Positions 42,300 to 53,492 of a stretch of 64,000 bases of DNA are shown in pieces; the stretch's first letter is position 1, and every line of letters begins with the position of its first letter. The DNA comes from Anthoceros angustus (lineage: Eukaryota > Streptophyta > Anthocerotopsida > Anthocerotales > Anthocerotaceae). The notes beneath the pieces are model-generated. The model saw only the letters and a list, made by a program, of their open reading frames with translations. It had not been told where the DNA came from and ran no database searches. Made by a program: the position numbers and the translations under genes. Where the stretch lies: the NCBI GenBank assembly GCA_010909165.1, contig MU008176.1, positions 48,501 to 112,500 on the forward strand. Reading direction: 5' to 3'.

Positions 42300-43725
42300 G
42301 AGTTTGCTCAAAAGAGAAGAAGATTGGATAAACATATGTTTCCCTCCCCTTTGCTTTTTGATAAAAATGGGACAATATGACATTTTTGAACTCTTCACTC
42401 TGGTAGTGAACACAATCAGATACACACCTCCAAAACAATCAATTTCAAGAAACATTAAAAACTTGTTAAACCCCAGTGAACAAACAAAAAAACACAAAAG
42501 AACATTAAACAGTAGGAACTTCATGCAATCAGACACACATCACAAACTTAATTTAGAGATTTCCCCAAAGGAAATGGGGGCCAACCCTTCAACCGTTGCA
42601 AAGACCTGCAACCAACAAGACAACTTTCAACAGGCCTCCAAGCCGAAAACAGTATGCACAACTCTTAGGCAACCACCAAAAGAAATAGGCCCTTAGGTCA
42701 CTTTAAAAGTGCAACTAGGCGGCCAAAGAAAACTTACAATGAAGGGCAACAGACGTAACACAATAACGCAACTCACAAACACCTCGAACTCAGCATGGAC
42801 AAATCCTGCAATAAAAAATAAACCTTATACCGTCATTAACACGTAAAATACCACCTTTAACCACCAACAGCATGTGAGGAATAAAAAAGAGATCCTATAA
42901 CAGTCCAAGGAAATGACGGAACAACAAATAAACCAGTTTGTATTGTTTCAGTTAAGCCAAGTCAAACCCAAACCTGCAGTAGAAAATGGTTGCTATGACA
43001 TCCAAACTTAGAAGAAAAAGTTCGCCCTCAATTCCCCTGACAAAACTTAGGGGAAGTACAAACGCCCTGAAACGTCCCAATAGTTTGGCCATGTTTTAAA
43101 CTGAACCCCAAAGCTTACAGATAACTCACACAACTGAAAACTTACAAATAACTCACCAACTGAAAACATATAACTCACACAAACTCTATCTCGAGAACAA
43201 TGATAGTATATGACTGGGAAAGATACCCTCCCCAGACATCTGATGTATCTAGGCCGAACGAAACAGCTTAGGGATAAAATCAAAAAGAAATATTAGAACT
43301 CATATATACAGTCAGACATAAAATAACAAATGCCCCTTTTATCCCTAAGAATCGCTGTATAGATCCAACCTCTAGCTCTTTGTGAGTGTGGAACACAAAA
43401 GTTTGGGCAACCAGCCTAAATAAGTCGGTTGTGGAACAGGTCTGATTTTTTTTTGGCTAGGACCGATTGTGAGGAAACATGCCGAAACTTTTTTGATCCT
43501 TTTGGAGCTGGAGTTGCTAGATAACGTGGGCAGGTGAAGAGGATGCTTAGAGAAGAAGAAGCGGGTCAAAATGACCTTTTTGCGAAGCAGGTAGGTAGCC
43601 CGAAGGGGTGGTAATGCCATCACGAGGGTCGCCACCCCACGCCCAGAATCGAGGAGCGTGGCGACTACCAGGGCCGCGGCATTTACCGCGGTAGGCTGAA
43701 GGCATCTCGAATGAAAAAGCGAGTT
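42300..43725. other. AT-rich, no gene recognised
   Basis: Open frames are short and without domains. A perfect CCGCGGCATTTACCGCGG inverted pair is at 43673-43690, in the flank of the LTR-like segment that follows. Confidence 0.4.
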
Positions 43726-43729
43726 TAGG

Positions 43730-43905
43730 ATAAGGGGATACTCACTATATATGCCCACCAATAGGGAAATAGATAAATAGGCTAAAATAGGGAGTGTGCG
43801 ATTAGGGATGTATTAATTAGGAAGTGATTAGTTATAGGCCAAAATTGAATAAGGAAAGAGGTAATTTAGAATGGTAGATCCAATCTAGGGTTGAGAGTCC
43901 TCCAG
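43730..43905 (+). repeat. LTR-like segment matching 60885-61010 in reverse
   Basis: The motifs GGGGATACTCACTATATATG, CCACCAATAGGGAAATAG, CCTAATTAA-type runs and AATCTAGGGTTGAGA recur in the same order on the opposite strand at 60885-61010. Length and spacing are similar but identity is modest, so these are old relatives of one repeat family. Confidence 0.6.
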
Positions 43906-43946
43906 GTGGCAACCTCTGTGGCCGTGACACCCTCGATGCTCCAACC

Positions 43947-45829
43947 TCACGGCGCCGGCCCTCCTCGATGCTTCCCAGTCACACGCAGCGCCCGGCATCT
44001 TCTCACGCTCCAAGTCTCCTGACGCCTTCCTCTTTTCCTCCTTCTCCTCTTCCTTCTCGCTTGCGAGGCTAGGGGTTCCAGCCTCTCTTTTTTGCTGCGA
44101 CAGTCTTTTTTCGCTCTGGCGATGGCAGCCTCCCTTCCTTCTCCTTTCTCCCCTTCACGCTCCAGCTCCAGTCTTCGCGCGAAGTGAAGATGCTTCAATT
44201 GAGGGAGGGCAGCGCCTAACCGGACTTTCCCCTTGGAGGTTGGGTCGTGCCTCCGCCATGTGTTCCGTCGAACCCCTCGTCTTTGGTGTCTCGCCACACC
44301 CGAACACCTGGGATCCCCCATCTTATGCCCCAATTCCTTGCAGACTTGACAAAAGGGCACGTAACCCACTTGCTTTCGGGGTTCCGGGCAATCGTTTGAG
44401 TAGTGACGTGGTGCTCCGCAGTTATAACAGCATCCCTGTGGAATCGCCACCGGCCTTTATGATGAATCCGGTCTCCATGGCCCTGGCGATGTCGGCCGCG
44501 ATCCATACCTCGAGGCGGTGTAGCGGGTTGGTAAGTCGCCTCATTGATTGAGGTGGCCGACTTCCGGTGACGCTTGCACGGTAGCTTCATCCACATACCA
44601 ATAATCATGCAGCGGTTCCACATGGTTTACAGCATGTCGTAGTGCGCGAATACATTCCCTGTTGGTGTGTCCCGTTTGATGACAAATTGAGCAATACACC
44701 AATTGTCTCGCCGGTGAGGGAGATCTCCGTGGAGCTTGGTTCTTCACAGCTTTGACCTCTAGCTTGGTCAATCTCTTGGTCAAAGCCTCCACTTGTCCCG
44801 CAATTCCGCCTCCCGCTGCGGACGTCTCTCCTTTCTCCATCCGACGGACCGTCTTCCCTTTCCTCTCCTTCTCCAGCGCGTTCCGCCTCTTCCTGCCTTC
44901 TCTTGACCTTCTCCAGGTCCTTCTTCATTCGCCGCTCGTAGGCCTTCTCTGATTCCTCGTCCGATGTGGAGCTTTCTTGAGTTCCGCTGTCCTCACTTCC
45001 TGATGAGGATGAAGGTGACGAGCTGGAGGAGGCAGAGGAAGACGAGGAGCTCGATCTCGATCCTTTCCTCTTCTTATGACTTTGCCTCTTCTTCCTCCTT
45101 CTCCCCAACTCGGCAGATTCCCATTCCTCAGCCAATTGGAGGCTCCCTTAGCGTCTTAGTCCACGTGCAGTGTACCTCCATTTTCGAGACGCCACTCACG
45201 AACCAATCGAGCTTGCTCTTGTGAGTACCCAGAGGTGGGTGGATCCCCTCTCGGGTGCACATTTGAACTCGATCCAGAGATAAAAACCTTTCCACGTAAT
45301 CAAACAGGGATTCTCTCTTTTTCCTACGAAGGGTTCTCAGCTTTGCCAAAGTATGGTGTGCGTAACTGAGCCCTCGGAACTGATTCAAGAAGGCTTCTTT
45401 GAGAGCTTCCCAATCCGTTGGCGCCACCGTGTTGTAGGTGCGACCATACCACTGTTGTGCGTGCCCTCTCAGCAGTCCAGGAAAGATGCGCAGTCGATCG
45501 GCGACTCCATCCTCCAAATTAGCGTGGGAGACGTGCTCAAAAGTTCTCACAAACACCTCCGCGTCATCTCCCTTCTTTTTCTCGCCAAATTTGGCTGTTG
45601 TGTGGGTATGTGGCCCTCCTCCTCCGCTCCACTCATGTTGCTCGTCCCGATCGTTGTCGCCTTCTTCCTCGGGGGGACAGATCGGGATCTTTGTGCGAAA
45701 TCTGACCAGCGGAGTAACGACCTCCCTTGTGGTCCGTCCCAAAAGGTTGAGTGCGATCGATCGGGCGTTCAAGTCCTCCGACCGGGCACAAATTCTCCAC
45801 CACGACAACCTCGTCATTGTTAGTTTCAC
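43947..45829 (-). pseudogene. Ty3/gypsy gag with zinc knuckles, frameshifted
   Basis: On the minus strand, 45829-45128 encodes the capsid: DAEVFVRTFEHVSHANLEDG, FPGLLRGHAQQWYGRTYNTV, DWEALKEAFLNQFRGLSYAH, LRTLRRKKRESLFDYVERFL (retrotransposon gag pattern). The chain continues in other frames with a Ser-rich and highly charged linker (45135-44605), a knuckle CSICHQTGHTNREC (44840-44541) and two more in 44450-43947, CYNCGAPRHYSNDC and CQVCKELGHKMGDPRC. Three zinc-binding motifs in one Gag is more than the usual one or two. No pol is seen downstream, where an LTR-like segment in the opposite orientation lies instead. Either a non-autonomous element or a truncated one. Confidence 0.78.
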
Positions 45830-46525
45830 ACTGGAAGTTGGGGTGGTCTCACGGCATCGAGAAACCCAACGTCATGGAAATTCCGCTGACGGTTGCAAAG
45901 TGGTCACATTGGGAGTGTGCCTCCTCCTCCGGACACCAATTCCTCCTCCACGACCTCGTCGTCGCTGTTAGTTTCGCTGGAAGTTGGGGTGGTCTCACCG
46001 CATCGAGAAACCCAACGTCATGGAAATTCCGCGACGGTTGCAAAGGGTGGGTCGCGCTCGGGGGAGTGTGCCTCCTCCTTGCTGCTGGACACCAATTCCT
46101 CCTCCACGACCTCTTTCCTTTCGCTGTCGGTGATCTCCGCCCCTTCTTCTTCCAATTCCTTCGTCTGTCGACCACCGTCTTCTTCCTTGGTCAGCTTCCT
46201 CCGCAAGCGCGAACTTGTCTTCCTCCTGCCGTGAGGTAGCGGCTTCTTCCTCAATCGATTCTCCAAAGCTCGTTCTTGCGATGGCGGTGGGGGCGACCTT
46301 CCGCGCCTCTCCTCAAGATCGCTCCTCACCGACATCCGCAAGCATCCTCATGTCCTCCAACCCCGTTGTTAAGGAAGCAAATCACACCCTTTAGTGTCTC
46401 AACGGTCACCCCTATGACAACTTAGGCGCGGTTCCTTCTTCACAACATATGGTCGACCTCGGTCCTTTGAAAACATTACGCAGCCTAGCTACGGAAACCA
46501 CAAAACTTCAAACTTCAACAACAAA

Positions 46526-46539
46526 TCCCGGCAGCGCCA
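46526..46539 (-). other. Primer-binding site of minus-strand gypsy element
   Basis: On the minus strand the sequence reads ...CCTACCA TTT TGGCGCTGCCGGGA, directly upstream of the gag. TGGCGC-x-GCCGGGA resembles the primer-binding site of plant Tat/Athila-type gypsy elements (TGGCGCCGTTGCCGGGGA), and the preceding CA fits an LTR end at 46543. Confidence 0.6.
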
Positions 46540-46542
46540 AAA

Positions 46543-49500
46543 TGGTAGGAAAACCGGGGCTTAGATTCCCACTCTAGCGGCCACACTTATCCCACTTACG
46601 TTGGGTTTCGTCCCATGAGACTTGTGTGAAAACTCTGTTCAGGAGAACAATCACACTGCAGTTGTCCCATTCCGACCTTCTAAACAAGGCGCCTCTACTC
46701 ACTCCTTTACCGGCACCACTTGCACTGCTCCCGAAAACTACCAACCCCGACCCACAACGACACAACACAACAGGCCCCGCCTTAGCGGCAAGAGTTCATC
46801 ACGGCGCCTGTGGACCCCGATCCACACCGCAATCATTCCTACTCCTAAGACTAATTCTCCACCTGTGAGCGCTCTTTACTCTGGGTGATTTGGGATTCGT
46901 CCCTTAGGCTCCCACTGCTGGCCTTCCACCAACGCTACACTCTAATCCTCTACTCATCTCCTCATCCTCTTCCTCCTATTCTAACCTCGCTTATGGGCAC
47001 ACCGCCCCTACGGTACAACGCACTGGGTCGGCCTCCACCAAGTTCTTCCTTGGGCGGTTGCTATGAGTTTGACACTGTGGTAGGAAAACCTGGGCAATTC
47101 CCGAGGTCCTCCCACTATAGCGGCCACACTTATCCCATCGCCGCTCAGACGCTGGGTTTCCCCATGAGACTTGTGTGAAAGTTCGAGGCCTTGTGGTCAC
47201 CGATCGCCACCGCAGACACAACTTCTCCCTTCTAAACAAGGCGCCTCCACTCTCTCCTCTTACAGCACTGCACCACTTGCGCCGCTCGAAAATCACCAAT
47301 CCTCGACCTGGCACACAATTGCAGGCCCCGCCTTAGCGGCAAGAGTTCATCACGGCGCCTGTGAGACACCTCGATCCACACCGCACTTTCCCTACCCCTA
47401 AGACTAATTTTCTCCACCTGTGAGCCTCTTTACTTGCAGATTTGGGATCTGGCCCCTTAGGCTCCGCCTGCGGCCTTCCACCAACCCTACACTCTAATCC
47501 TCTACTCATCTCCTCATCCTCTTCCTCCTATTCTAACCTCAGCCACATGGGTCACTCCGCCCCCCTTACGGCACAACGCCTGGCCTGGCTCACCGAAAGT
47601 TCTTCCTTGGGCGGTTGCTATGAGTTTGACACTGTAGGGAAAACCGCCTCCGTGTCCTCCCACTATAGCGGCCACACTTATCCCACTGCCGCTTCAGACG
47701 CTGGGTTTCGGCCCCATGAGACTTGTGTGAAAGTTCGAGGCCTTGTGGTCACCGATCGCCACCGCAGACACAACTCAGCCTTCTAAACAAGCAAGGCGCC
47801 TCTACTCCTCTCTTACAAAGAGCTGCACCACTTGCAATGCCAAAATCACCAATCCTCGACCTACAACGACACAACAATTGGTGCCCCGCCTTAGCAATGA
47901 GGAGCCTATCACGGCGCCTGTGAGACACCTCGATCCACACCGCGATTTCGTCCCTACTTAAGACCACTCTTCTCCACTCGGGGCGCTCTTTTACTTGCAG
48001 ATTTGGGATTCGTCCCTTAGGCTCTGCTGTGGCCTTCCACTAACACCCCATCCTCTACTCATCTCCTCATCCTCTTCCTCCTATTCTAACCTCAGTTACG
48101 GGCTTCGACACGCCCTTACGGCTGTGCACAGGTCGGCCTCCACCGGCAAGTTCTTCCTTGGGCGGTTGCTATGAGTTTGACACTGGTAGGGAAAACCTGG
48201 GCACTCCTTTGAGGTCCTCCCACTATAGCGGCCACACTTATCCCATCGCCGCTCAGACGCTGGGTTTCCCCATGAGACTTGTGTGAAAGTTCGAGGCCTT
48301 GTGGTCACCGATCGCCACCGCAGACACAACTTCTCCTTCTAAACAAGGCGCCTCCACTCTCTCCTCTTACAGCACTGCACCACTTGCGCCGCTCGAAAAT
48401 CACCAATCCTCGACCTGGCACACAATTGCAGGCCCCGCCTTAGCGGCAAGAGTTCATCACGGCGCCTGTGAGACACCTCGATCCACACCGCACTTTCCCT
48501 ACCCCTAAGACTAATTTTCTCCACCTGTGAGCCTCTTTACTTGCAGATTTGGGATCTGGCCCCTTAGGCTCGCCTGTGGCCTTCCACCAACCCTACACTC
48601 TAATCCTCTACTCATCTCCTCATCCTCTTCCTCCTATTCTAACCTCAGCCACATGGGTCACTCCGCCCCCCTTACGGCACAACCGCCTGGCCTCCACCAA
48701 AGTTCTTCCTTGGGCGGTTGCTATGAGTTTGACACTGTAGGGAAAACCGCCTCCGTGTCCTCCCACTATAGCGGCCACACTTATCCCACTGCCGCTTCAG
48801 ACGCTGGGTTTCGGCCCCATGAGACTTGTGTGAAAGTTCGAGGCCTTGTGGTCACCGATCGCCACCGCAGACACAACTCAGCCTTCTAAACAAGCAAGGC
48901 GCCTCTACTCCTCTCTTACAAAGAGCTGCACCACTTGCAATGCCAAAATCACCAATCCTCGACCTACAACGACACAACAATTGGTGCCCCGCCTTAGCAA
49001 TGAGGAGCCTATCACGGCGCCTGTGAGACACCTCGATCCACACCGCGATTTCGTCCCTACTTAAGACCACTCTTCTCCACTCGGGGCGCTCTTTTACTTG
49101 CAGATTTGGGATTCGTCCCTTAGGCTCTGCTGTGGCCTTCCACCTACACCTCTAATCCTCTACTCATCTCCTCATCCTCTTCCTCCTATTCTAACCTCAG
49201 TTACGGGCTTCGACACGCCCTTACGGCTGTGCACAGGTCGGCCTCCACCGGCAAGTTCTTCCTTGGGCGGTTGCTATGAGTTTGACACTGGTAGGGAAAA
49301 CCTGGGCACTCCTTTGGGGTCCTCCCACTATAGCGGCCACACTTATCCCACCGCCGCTCAGACGCTGGGTTTCGTCCCATGAGACTTGTGTGAAGTTCGA
49401 GGCCTTGTGGTCACCGATCGCCACCGCAGAGACACAACTCTCGACCTTCTAAACAAGCAAGGCGCCCTCCCTCTCCTCTTCTACAGTACCCACTGCTTGA

Positions 49501-50275
49501 AATCACCAATCCTCGACCTACAACGACACAACACAATTGCAGGTCACCTTAGCGGCGAGCCTATCACGGCGCCTGTGGACCCCGATCCACACCGCGATTT
49601 CGTCCCTACTTCTAAGACCACTCTTCTCCACTCAGGGAGCGCTCTTTTACTTGCAGATTTGGGATTCGTCCCTTAGGCTCAGCCTGTGGCCTTCCACTAA
49701 CACCTACACCTCTAATCCTCTACTCATCTTCTCATCTCCTCATCCTCTTCCTCCTATTCTAACCTCGATTCGGGCTTCTTGGTTTCGACTCGCCCTTACG
49801 GCTGGCACTCGGCCTCCACCAAAGTTCTTCCTTGGGCGGTTGCTATGAGTTTGACACCCGTGAACCTCGAGTCTTTCCACACTCAAGCCGAGTGTTCTCG
49901 GCATTGCCACACACCCAAAGCAAAGCAATTTCACAACAACCATTCACAAGGGGAGCAACTCGTTTAGGCACTTGCAGGAGCAAGTCCTCCACCAAGCACT
50001 CGACCACCGCGACTTCCTCTCTACGAATGTTGGCTCTGGCCCCGGCGAAATTCCTCCGTAATGGCAAAGGACTCGATGAGGGTGGAAGCGCAAGACATGA
50101 TACTTTACTTTGTGAAATCCTCCTCCTCTTATAGGAGGCCTTCCACATACAACCTCCCTTAGGTGACCCTACTGCAGGTCACCTTTTCCAATTTTCTATT
50201 ATTTCCTACCGCCAAGATTTAATGTCCGCACCTAAGTCTATCCGATCCTTGGTAAATTCTATTCTAGTAACTTCA
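46543..50275 (-). repeat. Very long LTR containing six tandem units of about 550 bp
   Basis: Six units begin at GGTAGGRAAAACC near 46543, 47079, 47634, 48185, 48739 and 49291. Each contains AGCGGCCACACTTATCCCAC, CATGAGACTTGTGTGAA, GGCGCCTGTG, GCAGATTTGGGAT and CCTCATCCTCTTCCTCC. Units 2+3 (47160-48260) and 4+5 (48263-49365) are almost identical, a higher-order period of about 1.1 kb. The unit boundary is the LTR end next to the primer-binding site, so the tandem array lies inside the LTR. The remaining 49855-50275 is single-copy LTR sequence shared with 61406-61751. The ORFs inside repeat with the array and are not genes. Confidence 0.75.
49905..50270. repeat. Repeat shared with 61406-61751
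   Basis: CACACACCCAAAGC, GGAGCAACTCGTTTAGGCAC, GAGCAAGTCCTCCACCA, GTGAAATCCTCCTCCTCTTA and TCTATTATTTCCTACCGCCA recur in the same order and orientation 11.5 kb away. These are the outer parts of related LTRs. Confidence 0.75.
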
Positions 50276-50567
50276 CCTAAGACCATCCTTGAAGGATGTC
50301 GACTACACCTATCCTTCCTATTCCCCAAGCTCATTTATGGTCATTGACCATTCTGTCTTATCTCATTTGGGGTGGTGACATGGTCTTGGATTGGCTCCCT
50401 CGCCTCCTTTTGCTCTGTCCCTTCCCGGATCTTGTCGCCTTCCTAATGTGTGGGTACAATCCGCCCTTCCTCCATCTCCGGGCGCCCATTCCTTTGGTCT
50501 TCCGCCGCGCTCCCGCGCGCTGGCGCCCTTTTTCTCTCCGCCCTTTGGTCGCCCGTTCATCGGCACC

Positions 50568-50612
50568 CTACCGGTGATCGGCGGACTACGGGGTGACTAC
50601 CATGGTAGTCGG
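50568..50612. repeat. CTACC/GGTAG palindromes, group of three
   Basis: CCCTACCGGTGATC, GACTACGGGGTG and a perfect GACTACCATGGTAGTC lie within 45 bp. They are the same motif as the arrays at 10737 and 50987. Confidence 0.65.
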
Positions 50613-50986
50613 TCCTATCTCCTTCTTCTCCATCGGTGATGTCTCACAGGTGAGTTCCTCTTTGCTCCTTCCTTCTTTGTTTGGTTTGTCCATACCTATC
50701 ATGGAGCATGTCTTCAAATCTTCTTCCCCATTGTCACCAATGTTGCTACTAACTCCTTCGGCCTTCTTTCGTTGGTCTCCTCCTCCTCCTCCTCCTCCCT
50801 TATCCGTGGGGCGAGGGAACTTCTCACCCTCCCCTTCCTCGGGTCGGACCCCGTCTTTAGTCTCCTCCGGTGGGGTTGTCTCCCTCACCACCTCAGCTGC
50901 TCCTCCGAGGGGTATACTACTGGACCCCCCGGCTCCTTCATCCTCGGCCCGGGCCTCCGGCGGCCGACTCTGCAGGCTCGCCCGCC

Positions 50987-51079
50987 CTACCGGTGGTCAG
51001 CGGACTACCGGCGTAGTGTGGCTGTCTACCACGGTAGTCTGGCAGACTACCGTGGTAGGCTGGTCACCTACCGTGGTAG
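50987..51079. repeat. Phased CTACC-NN-GGTAG palindrome array
   Basis: CTAC starts fall at 50987, 51005, 51026, 51047 and 51068: one step of 18 bp, then three of exactly 21 bp. The last three are near-perfect (TCTACCACGGTAGTC, GACTACCGTGGTAGGC, ACCTACCGTGGTAGGT). The spacers are unrelated. This is the same core and period as 10737-10813, in a different element. Confidence 0.85.
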
Positions 51080-52066
51080 GTTGACCCCCCAGGAGGGTGG
51101 GCTGTCCCCCCTCCTTGCTCTTCGCGCCATCTTCCACCTTTGGCGCTCGGCCTCCTCATCTCGACTCCTCGATTCCTGAGTCCATTTTTGATGGCCTCAT
51201 CAAAATCGGAGGCCTCGGCTGCACTTTGCTCCTTTCGTCATCATCATGAGGACCCAATGTCCTCCTCTTGGCCAAACGCAAGATCTCATTGTTGGCCTTC
51301 AAAATTCTATTGTGGAGGTGAGCCCCAAGCTATGATATTGCATTTGGAGATCATCAATCTCAGTGGGCCTCTCCATCTTCACACCTACCTTGTAGGCGTC
51401 CCTTGAGGTGGTCAATTCCCCACCTTGACATGGAGGGTCACATTCTCCTCCTCACTTCCTTTTGGTTGGCCAATTTTGCGAAGGGCATAGTCCGCCCAAA
51501 ATCTCCGCTTCCTTACCACGGCATGTACCACCTTCTTGTGGCTCCTCCTCTTGGAACCTCCTTTGTTCCAATTTATTGCTTGGCAAGTCTCTCCTTCTCC
51601 ACTTGCCACTCACTTCCCTGCTCTAATTCTTGGTCTTGAGCCTTGACTCCAGCTGCTTCTCTTCCAAGTTGAACCTGATCCTTCGCAATTCCTCTTCCAT
51701 GTCCCGGATCTTGATGGCTTGGGTAGCCATCACCTGTTCTTGCGCGTCCAATTGCTGGACCGCTATCTTCTCCGAGCCTCTGTTTTGCCCTTTCGCTCTT
51801 GCTCTAATTGGGCAAAGTGCTCCTCCATATACATCTCCATGAATCCCGTTGGGGTGGTGTCGAGCCTCTCTTCACTGCGACACCTTCCCTTCCAGGACTT
51901 TGCCCGCGCACCGCTCATCCATGAGGTCGCGTTGGAGCTTCTCTACAGCCTTTTCCAGTTTGGCTGCCTTCTCATCGGACTCCATGGCCTCCAATTGCAT
52001 TTAGTCCCCGCCTTCCTCCCGACCATGTCTTGGGCTTTCATCTCCTCTTGGCACGCCCACAAGGAG

Positions 52067-52071
52067 GCTGC
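52067..52071. other. Target-site duplication of Copia, left
   Basis: GCTGC directly precedes the left LTR and is repeated at 58900-58904 right after the other LTR. Confidence 0.85.
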
Positions 52072-52318
52072 TAACAAATAGACTTGTTTTTATATCAAAC
52101 ACAAATTGTTCAATTACATAGATAGATCATTGTGTATCAAGAAAGACTTAAAATTGCTTATGCTGAAAAGACACTATTATTCTAAACTTAAACGCCTATA
52201 ACGGTTCACCATAAGTCACAACCCTAACGAACGGGTACTTATAATTATTATTCTATGTACCCTATATCACTATATATGCACCTCTAATAAGAGATATTAT
52301 CAACACTATCCCTTAACA
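52072..52318 (-). repeat. Copia 3' LTR
   Basis: Direct repeat of 58651-58899. On the minus strand it begins TGTTAAGGGATAGTG and ends TCTATTTGTTA. A purine-rich tract CAAGTGGGAG (52319-52328 on the minus strand) abuts its inner edge and is the likely polypurine tract. Confidence 0.92.
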
Positions 52319-52405
52319 CTCCCACTTGTTGATGATATCGAGCAATGAATTCTGATCACCTTCACGGTATCGGTCCTTTATGCGACAACCACCGAGGCTC
52401 CAGCC

Positions 52406-53332
52406 ATGAATTGCGAGTGCTTGGTCTCCTCCTGCTCCACGCCCCAAAACTCCACAGTACGGTGCTTGTTGGAGCGTGCTCAAGAGAAACCTCTTGAAAC
52501 CAGGTGTGCGATACTCATTCTCGCCTTGTTCACTCTTAGCATCATTTTGAAAGAGCAGCTGGAGAGCCACCTGACGAAGATGTCGTCTTCTGAGGATTCG
52601 AAGTCGGCTCGCCGCTATGTGAGGGATACCTTGGGCCGCTTTGCGCGTGCAAAGGGAGCTCCTAGGACAACTGCCTCAAGCTTTGGCGGAAAGGCTGATG
52701 CCGGCGCAAGCTCCTTCCTGCCAAAAGAAGACCACAGGCGTCCAAGAGACTCCTTCAACACCCCGCCTGCTGTGAAGATAGGGACTGCTGAGAATATGGG
52801 AGCCCGCGCACGTCCTTCACCAACTGCAGGACACAGGGCTGCAAGCAAACGACCAGAACATAAGCTTCCTGTTTTCACCGACTCGGGTCCAATCGCGATG
52901 TGGGAGAAGGGCGAGGAGAGGCCTCTTGTTCCCATCAGGTTCCCGAGAGGTAGCCTCAAACGGGACACCAGAATCATTGGTTTGGGAACTGTTGCGAAGC
53001 CAAACTCTCCTCTCTGGTATAGGTGCACTTCGTCTTCGATTGTGATGGAGAGGATTTGGGTGTGCGAAAGTGACGAGTTTCAGGGCCATGTGATCAGCTA
53101 CTATCGTAAGCCCAACTTTCCATGTGTGTTTCCCACTCTACTCCCCGGTTACGAAAAAGATTCTGTCACTTGCCCTATCTGCAGTTGTGCACAAGATCAT
53201 AGAAGCGAGTGCTCGGAGGACTATATACACCGCCCTCCAAGATCACGTGCGACTACAATCCGAAAAAGACCTCAGCGGCAATGTATGTGTCTGACAGTGA
53301 GGATGACAGTGAGTAGTAGGTGGGCCTGGTAA
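52406..53332 (+). CDS. Antisense ORF inside the Copia element
   Basis: A 308-residue open frame opposite to the Copia genes, between RNase H and the 3' LTR. The likely start is the second Met at 52580 (MSSSEDSKSARRYVRDTLGR). It has a basic, Arg/Lys-rich N-terminal half and a C-terminal half with C-x2-C-x-C-x5-C (CPICSCAQDHRSEC), which might bind zinc. No family recognised. It is more GC-rich than the surrounding Copia sequence. Extra ORFs in this position and orientation are known in some LTR elements, but a captured host segment is equally possible. Confidence 0.5.
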   Translation: MNCECLVSSCSTPQNSTVRCLLERAQEKPLETRCAILILALFTLSIILKEQLESHLTKMSSSEDSKSARRYVRDTLGRFARAKGAPRTTASSFGGKADAGASSFLPKEDHRRPRDSFNTPPAVKIGTAENMGARARPSPTAGHRAASKRPEHKLPVFTDSGPIAMWEKGEERPLVPIRFPRGSLKRDTRIIGLGTVAKPNSPLWYRCTSSSIVMERIWVCESDEFQGHVISYYRKPNFPCVFPTLLPGYEKDSVTCPICSCAQDHRSECSEDYIHRPPRSRATTIRKRPQRQCMCLTVRMTVSSRWAW

Positions 53333-53492
53333 ACAGCACAGTTTAGGTTGGATCAGCTAGGAAAGTTGCTGACTCCCCTAGTCCAAGACCCTTTACGTGT
53401 TTCTCATGTAGCTCTCGTCCAAGAGCTTTGGTTAAAACATCTGCTGGATTGTCTTGTGTGGAAATATATTGGATTTCGATTGTTCCCTGCTA

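Larger units (their letters stand above)
50290..52071 (-). pseudogene. Degenerate coiled-coil ORF of LTR element, 3' part
   Basis: In the minus strand, pieces such as EKAAKLEKAVEKLQRDLMDE, IAVQQLDAQEQVMATQAIKI and RDMEEELRRIRFNLEEKQLE form an extended coiled coil broken by many stops and frame changes. It continues across the Copia insertion into 58905-60360: the two halves meet as KGARELAA|SLWACQEEMKAQDMVG once the insertion is left out. It is probably a gag-like protein of a large non-autonomous LTR element. Confidence 0.55.

Noticed and set aside
47723-49070. Repeated small ORFs in the 46.5-49.9 kb region
   Set aside because: They recur with the tandem unit, differ only by the repeat's own changes, and have no protein features.
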